From assembly GCA_022360535.1 (NCBI GenBank), contig JAKSCP010000358.1, positions 1 through 32,942 of the forward strand: DNA of 32,942 nt. The letters run 5' to 3'. The position numbers and the translations under genes are program-made. Positions within the stretch are counted from its first letter, which is position 1, and each line of letters begins with the position of its first letter. Below the pieces are notes generated by a model that saw nothing but the letters and a program-made list of their open reading frames with translations, did no database searches and had not been told where the DNA came from. Positions 28,432-32,942 of this stretch are shown in pieces. This stretch comes from Pseudomonadales bacterium. GTDB taxonomy: Bacteria > Pseudomonadota > Gammaproteobacteria > Pseudomonadales > Pseudohongiellaceae.

Positions 28432-30135
28432 TTACTCATCAACATAGTAGGTGAGATAACCAGTGAACATTTCTTCCCAGCTCTCCAGCCCCCACGTGAC
28501 CTCTTCTCTGGGGTCCGGGTTAAAGGGGTTGGATAATGAGTTATCAAACGCCCCCGCGACCTGCACGCTGGTGCCGGGTTCGATGGTGCGGGGCTCATTC
28601 AGCCAGTAGTGTGGTTGCCAGCCGTAGTTGTAGGCCGGGATACTGAAAACAACATCATGGTCGCCACCCGGGGGCTGCACCGTAAACTTCATATGTTTAC
28701 CGCGATAATTCATGCGCGCTCTAACGGCCAGTAATTTCACCCGTTGGTCGAACTTATAGCTTGCAGCTATTGGATGCTCCGGATCTTCAGGCGCGATAGT
28801 GAAACGCTCAGAAACGGCGCGGGTGAGAACTTCGTTTTCTGGCGCCTCATCCGCAAAATAGAGACCGATGCTGGTTGTCTCGCGAATTTCCACTCCATTG
28901 GTGACATAGTGGAATTGGAGTGCGAGCTTATGGCCAGCGGGAATTCGCACTCCAGAGTTTTCTGGAAATACCGTCGCTGGATTTTCACCGGGTATAAAGC
29001 TACCCAGGAAGCGTCGTTCGGGAGTGGTTTCGGTTTTTTCCGGCCCCCAGAAATCTTCATCCGGACCTATCACAAAGGTCATCAGGTGATGGAGTATTCT
29101 CTCGTCGCCAGGCGAATACTGAAAAGCACGAACCCATTTCTCTTCCTCAAAGGGCAGTTCGACTTCCAAATATTCATAGTCCAGGATGCCTACGGCTGGC
29201 ACGATATTCGTCGGTGCTTTGACGACAAAGTCTGGTTCGCCAAGTTGCCAGGCAAATTCTTTTTCCAAAGGAATTTCTTCCAGCGGATCGATAGCGCCTT
29301 CGCCCCGAGGCGCGCCCGCCGCCATCCAGTGAATCAGTTTTTGTCGCTCTTCCGCTGATATTTCATGAGCGTTAGGGGAATTACTCAATTCAGGATCAAC
29401 CTGCATGGGTGGCATGCGTTTGTTCAGTAGGACTTCTCTTACCATCGGCGACCAACCTAATAATGAAACATAGCCGTCGAAGGCAAAAGGGCCTGCGCCA
29501 CCCCAGCGGTGGCAGATAGCACAATTCTCTACAATGATTGGGGCAACTTCAGTGCTGTAGTCCGGCGGATTCTGCTGGTGCATGGCCAGATCAGCGTAGT
29601 CAATCTGACAGCCACTTACTTCCGTTGTAACTGTGTCCGACGCTTCGCCCTTCTCCACCGCAAGCAATCTGTTGGCGAGGTTTTCTTCGACGCCACCACG
29701 GTAGTACAGCGACATCCGCTCGGGATTAAATACCAGAATTTCTCCCGCCTGCGATAGTGACAGGCTCTCTGCTACCAGTAGCTCCTCATCACCCAGGGCA
29801 GGAAAGGGCATCTCCCACTGCTGTCTTTGCCCGCGAGATGCGCCGCCTACATCCAGGGCGAGAAATTCGATGTATTCGCCATGTTGTTGTTGCAACCTGG
29901 CTAACTCCAGAGAGGCTTCCCTGGCGGCTGGACAACCGGCATCGTAAGCCAGCATGACTACCGCTTCGCGATGTTGATAGCGACTCAGTTGATGAAATCT
30001 TCCTGTTTCATCCAGTAGGGCGAAGTCGCCCACCCGTTCTGTCGCAGCATGGCTAAGACCATAAGTAGCCGCCCAAGTAATAATAATTGCTGAAAGAGTT
30101 CGCAGGTTTTTAATGGTCAATGCTGACGGGATCAT
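28432..30135 (-). CDS. Redoxin - cytochrome c (CxxCH) - PHM-like (Cu type II ascorbate-dependent monooxygenase-like) fusion
   Basis: N-terminal GDFALLDETGRFHQLSRYQHREAVVMLAYDAGCPAAR; ENCAICHRWGGAGPFAFDGY...KRMPPMQ; ILHHLMTFVIG and GHKLALQFHYVTNG of PHM-like domains. Confidence 0.82.
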   Translation of the reverse strand: MIPSALTIKNLRTLSAIIITWAATYGLSHAATERVGDFALLDETGRFHQLSRYQHREAVVMLAYDAGCPAAREASLELARLQQQHGEYIEFLALDVGGASRGQRQQWEMPFPALGDEELLVAESLSLSQAGEILVFNPERMSLYYRGGVEENLANRLLAVEKGEASDTVTTEVSGCQIDYADLAMHQQNPPDYSTEVAPIIVENCAICHRWGGAGPFAFDGYVSLLGWSPMVREVLLNKRMPPMQVDPELSNSPNAHEISAEERQKLIHWMAAGAPRGEGAIDPLEEIPLEKEFAWQLGEPDFVVKAPTNIVPAVGILDYEYLEVELPFEEEKWVRAFQYSPGDERILHHLMTFVIGPDEDFWGPEKTETTPERRFLGSFIPGENPATVFPENSGVRIPAGHKLALQFHYVTNGVEIRETTSIGLYFADEAPENEVLTRAVSERFTIAPEDPEHPIAASYKFDQRVKLLAVRARMNYRGKHMKFTVQPPGGDHDVVFSIPAYNYGWQPHYWLNEPRTIEPGTSVQVAGAFDNSLSNPFNPDPREEVTWGLESWEEMFTGYLTYYVDE

Positions 30136-30149
30136 TCAATTATCTCCAA

Positions 30150-31274
30150 CTACTGAGCCATTGGGCTGGTACTGATGTGGGGATTCTCTACCTGTTCTCT
30201 GGTCCAGTTGCGATCTGGTACCGTCAGGCCTCCACGGGCTGGTCCGCCGGCGTTATAGATTCCGCCACGTAGCACATACAACAGGTAATCCGTTTCGTCG
30301 CTCAGGTTGGAAGTTTTTTCAGTGTAGTTAGCTACCGCGCGTTCAATCTCCAGCCAGCGGTCTTCCACTTCAGGGTGAGCCAATATGTCGCCGATGACGA
30401 CCTTCAGCAGTTCAAGGTTGTCGATAATGTAAGCTGCATCTGGATGCAAACTGTAGAAATTTGGTGCGATGACTGGATTTGTTGGAATGTCGCTGGGCAG
30501 TGAGACGAAACTGCCGTGCAGTCGGGTTATCTTATCGCCATACAAAGAGAGCATTGTTTGTATATCAGCATCCCGAGTCTCTTTGTCCGGCGCAAAAACC
30601 AATATTTCCAGCAGGGCTACTTTTAACCACTGAGACGCCCAGGTCAGCCCGCTCAGTTGTGGGAAGCCTGCCTTGTAGGCATAGGCATAAGGATGGTCAG
30701 ACAATAGTTCATCTGATTTAGGTCTGTCGGCGACCGAATGCTGCTCATCTGCGAGATAAGCTTGCACTGCTTCTGACACAGCGGCTTTCTTGTCTTCAAA
30801 CACGGGATTGAGGTAGATCTCAATCAACTGCTCTATAAATTGTCTGCCTCTCTGCAGAGTGTCTACAGCTACCGGTGGCAGGTTGCCAATATCGGCCAGG
30901 GCGGTGCGCACTTCTTCTGCATTGTGGTCCTCCCGAATCACGCCAAGTAAACCCGGTGTGGCCCGGCTTTCAAATACTCTATGGGGTCCAAGCATCGAGG
31001 AATGGTCACCGGCTGTGTGATAGTGAGAGCCTTTGGTTTCCTCCAATTCCAGCAATGTGTCCATAAGCACCCGTTGTCCAATGGTAGCAGTGGGAGAGCT
31101 ATTGGTAATGGTAATTTCCTCGTAAGCGCGAGCCTGCACCACATCATGTGCCAGCAGTAACTGCTGAAGTTCAGGATAATCTCTGGCAAGTACAGTGCTG
31201 TCGTTGGCCTGAATAGCTTGCGAACCTGTCGTGAGTAGCAAAAGCCCCAGCACTCTCCCGATAGGCAAGCGCAT
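30150..31274 (-). CDS. Exported protein of unknown function
   Basis: Start chosen at MRLPIGRVLGLLLLTTGSQAIQA (signal peptide-like); ORF track opens at 31463. Predicted helical, Asp/Glu/His-rich; same strand and 14 nt upstream of the redoxin-cyt c-PHM gene. Confidence 0.65.
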   Translation of the reverse strand: MRLPIGRVLGLLLLTTGSQAIQANDSTVLARDYPELQQLLLAHDVVQARAYEEITITNSSPTATIGQRVLMDTLLELEETKGSHYHTAGDHSSMLGPHRVFESRATPGLLGVIREDHNAEEVRTALADIGNLPPVAVDTLQRGRQFIEQLIEIYLNPVFEDKKAAVSEAVQAYLADEQHSVADRPKSDELLSDHPYAYAYKAGFPQLSGLTWASQWLKVALLEILVFAPDKETRDADIQTMLSLYGDKITRLHGSFVSLPSDIPTNPVIAPNFYSLHPDAAYIIDNLELLKVVIGDILAHPEVEDRWLEIERAVANYTEKTSNLSDETDYLLYVLRGGIYNAGGPARGGLTVPDRNWTREQVENPHISTSPMAQ

Positions 31275-31653
31275 GGTGAAAGACTCTAAATGAGTAGTGA
31301 AGTTAGTCATTTCGCTGGTTTTTTCCTTTCCAAATCTACTAATCAGACACGTTAATTTTCGGTAGCCGAGTATACGTGAGCAGGTTGGGGCGACAGCTGT
31401 GACAAAATGCCTCAGGGAATTAGTGGATTGCAGTTTTGTTGGCGGAAAACCCCAATGTATCAAGCTATTACATTAATCCGACAGATTCGCTGAATCGCCA
31501 AAATTACAACTTGCTACATTTGGTTCGCCAGTTTTCAGCGTTCACGAGGAATGGAGAATCAATGAAAACGTTAATAGCAATGCGGCAATTTGTCATCTTG
31601 TTCACCGGCTGCAGCGAACTTAGTCTGTTAAACAACAGTATTAATTGCCGTAG

Positions 31654-32049
31654 ATGAAGGAGAGAAGTGTGTTAGCGGGAGCTTGGAAATCAGCGATCAT
31701 TATTATTATTGGCGTACTGGCCTCCTGTGTAAGCAGTCCTGAGGAGTCGCCATTGATTCGAGCCGAGCCTGATGTCGGGTCAGTTTTAACACGAGCGCCG
31801 CGTACTCTTCGTTTGTATTACACCGCTCTGCCTGACGTTTCACAGAGCAGTTTGCGTCTTATCGGACCGGATGGCGACCTCGCCTTGCGAGGACTTCATA
31901 CCATGGCAGCCGACGATCTGATGATAGAGATACTGGATACGGTCACACCGGGCAGCTACACCGTGGTCTGGGAAACGGTAGTGGAAGGAAGTCCTGCTCA
32001 GCACGAGGGTAGCTATCAGTTCAGCTACGTCCCCGAGAGTTCCAGGTAG
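31654..32049 (+). CDS. CopC-like domain lipoprotein
   Basis: Lipobox VLASC; LIRAEPDVGSVLTRAPRTLRLYYTALPDVSQSSLRLI...VTPGSYTVVWETV...GSYQFSYV, close paralogue of the C-terminal domain of the 25975-27555 protein. Confidence 0.78.
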   Translation: MKERSVLAGAWKSAIIIIIGVLASCVSSPEESPLIRAEPDVGSVLTRAPRTLRLYYTALPDVSQSSLRLIGPDGDLALRGLHTMAADDLMIEILDTVTPGSYTVVWETVVEGSPAQHEGSYQFSYVPESSR

Positions 32050-32059
32050 AACGATTGAT

Positions 32060-32317
32060 ATGAAATCAGCAATGTCAGATTCAGCTACCAATAGTGATAG
32101 TCAATTCAGAATGAACACCTACTCCAATGAGCAACTGCAGCAGGCCGTGACAATCTACGCCGCGAGTTTTGAGGATAGCATTCCGTTGGAGTTGCTCGCC
32201 GGGGCTGCTAACAGGTTTCGTTCCCGTGAACTGATGTCAGCGCTTTTGGATCGGGTTAAAACCAATGATCCGGTGCAAAATTGGGACGAATTCAGTAACT
32301 GGTTTCTCAATGAGTGA
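32060..32317 (+). CDS. Small hypothetical protein
   Basis: 85 aa ORF 10 nt downstream of and same strand as the CopC-like gene; no recognised motif. Confidence 0.5.
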   Translation: MKSAMSDSATNSDSQFRMNTYSNEQLQQAVTIYAASFEDSIPLELLAGAANRFRSRELMSALLDRVKTNDPVQNWDEFSNWFLNE

Positions 32318-32386
32318 TTGGGCTTACAGTAAAGTCACTGCGCTGTGAGTGTCCCTTATTGTCGATCTATGGCTACTGTTGATGGA

Positions 32387-32942
32387 TCAGTTATGAATAA
32401 TCCCCTCAACGACATTGACAGTAAAACCTTCCGCTACCGCCGAAATCTCTCGTGTCACTCGATTTTCCACCACTTCTCCTCTGAACGTTATGTCGGGAAT
32501 TTCTAATGGGCCGCTCTCCTGTGGAGTTAGCACATAGCGTTTCTCATAAACACCATAGCGCACGCTATCAATTCGTTGTTCGTATTGGTTAGGTGGGTCG
32601 ATTTCTTGCGTTACAGAATTGGGCAGGAGCAGCTCAGAGAATTGAGGATTTCTGATACCGTTAGTGGTATAGAAAAGCTGAACCTTCAATTCCAGTTGGC
32701 TGCCAACAAAAACTGAAGATTGGTCGGCCTCCACTTTTAGCCACAGCCCATCGCTGTTAAGAGTATATTGTTGGACCGTGGCGCTGGTACCTTCATTGCC
32801 AGCGGCCATTGAGGTGTCGCTTGTTCCCTGTAACACATTTGTTTGTAGTTCTGACTCCAATAAAGGCGGAGCTGCATCTATCGTACGGGGTAGTGCTGAA
32901 CTTCGAGGAGCAAACTGAATGGTGATACCGAGAGCGACCACG
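32387..32942 (-). CDS. BatD-like (oxygen tolerance) protein, partial (runs off window end)
   Basis: LKVEADQSSVFVGSQLELKVQLFYTTNGIRNPQFSELLLPNSVTQEID...RYVLTPQESGPLEIPDITFRGEV typical BatD pattern. Confidence 0.8.
   Translation of the reverse strand, partial: VVALGITIQFAPRSSALPRTIDAAPPLLESELQTNVLQGTSDTSMAAGNEGTSATVQQYTLNSDGLWLKVEADQSSVFVGSQLELKVQLFYTTNGIRNPQFSELLLPNSVTQEIDPPNQYEQRIDSVRYGVYEKRYVLTPQESGPLEIPDITFRGEVVENRVTREISAVAEGFTVNVVEGIIHN

Noticed and set aside
28744-29358. 204-aa plus-strand ORF opposite the redoxin-cytochrome c-PHM gene
   Set aside because: Antisense to a strongly supported coding region; composition atypical of a real protein.
31562-31657. Short lipoprotein-like ORF MKTLIAMRQFVILFTGCSELSLLNNSINCRR upstream of the CopC-like gene
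   Set aside because: Only 31 codons, no convincing family match; lipobox-like sequence may be chance.
1-32942. Search for CRISPR arrays, transposases, integrases, prophage genes, rRNA/tRNA
   Set aside because: None recognised; the window reads as ordinary chromosomal metabolic genes.

Overview
The window looks like a chromosomal segment from a gammaproteobacterium-like heterotroph; this taxonomic impression comes from gene content only. Left to right it contains: the 3' part of an S9 peptidase; an Lrp/AsnC regulator divergent from an arginine succinyltransferase (AST) catabolic operon, with an M20 hydrolase where an AstE-type desuccinylase would be expected; an alkaline phosphatase; a short SelW/Rdx-type gene with an in-frame TGA at the Sec position of its CxxU motif, absent from the supplied ORF track; a pyrimidine salvage cluster (udk, nupC, cdd) with a 2OG-Fe(II) oxygenase; an OFA-type MFS transporter; a sulfur module (two YeeE/YedE halves, persulfide-dioxygenase-like MBL hydrolase, SoxC/SorA-type sulfite dehydrogenase plus cytochrome c); TPR proteins; a class C beta-lactamase-like serine hydrolase; a protein with three Cys/Trp-rich repeats; a cytochrome b561-like protein; an EF-hand-like/DJ-1/CopC-like fusion; a redoxin / redoxin-cytochrome c-PHM-like cluster; a second CopC-like lipoprotein; and a partial BatD-like gene. 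The strongest find is the putative UGA-encoded selenoprotein at 9998-10216. The next most interesting are the paired CopC-like modules that appear to have lost the canonical copper ligands, and the adjacent redoxin/cytochrome c/monooxygenase-like operon. No CRISPR array, rRNA, tRNA or transposase was recognised. All family calls come from reading the sequence; no database search was run.
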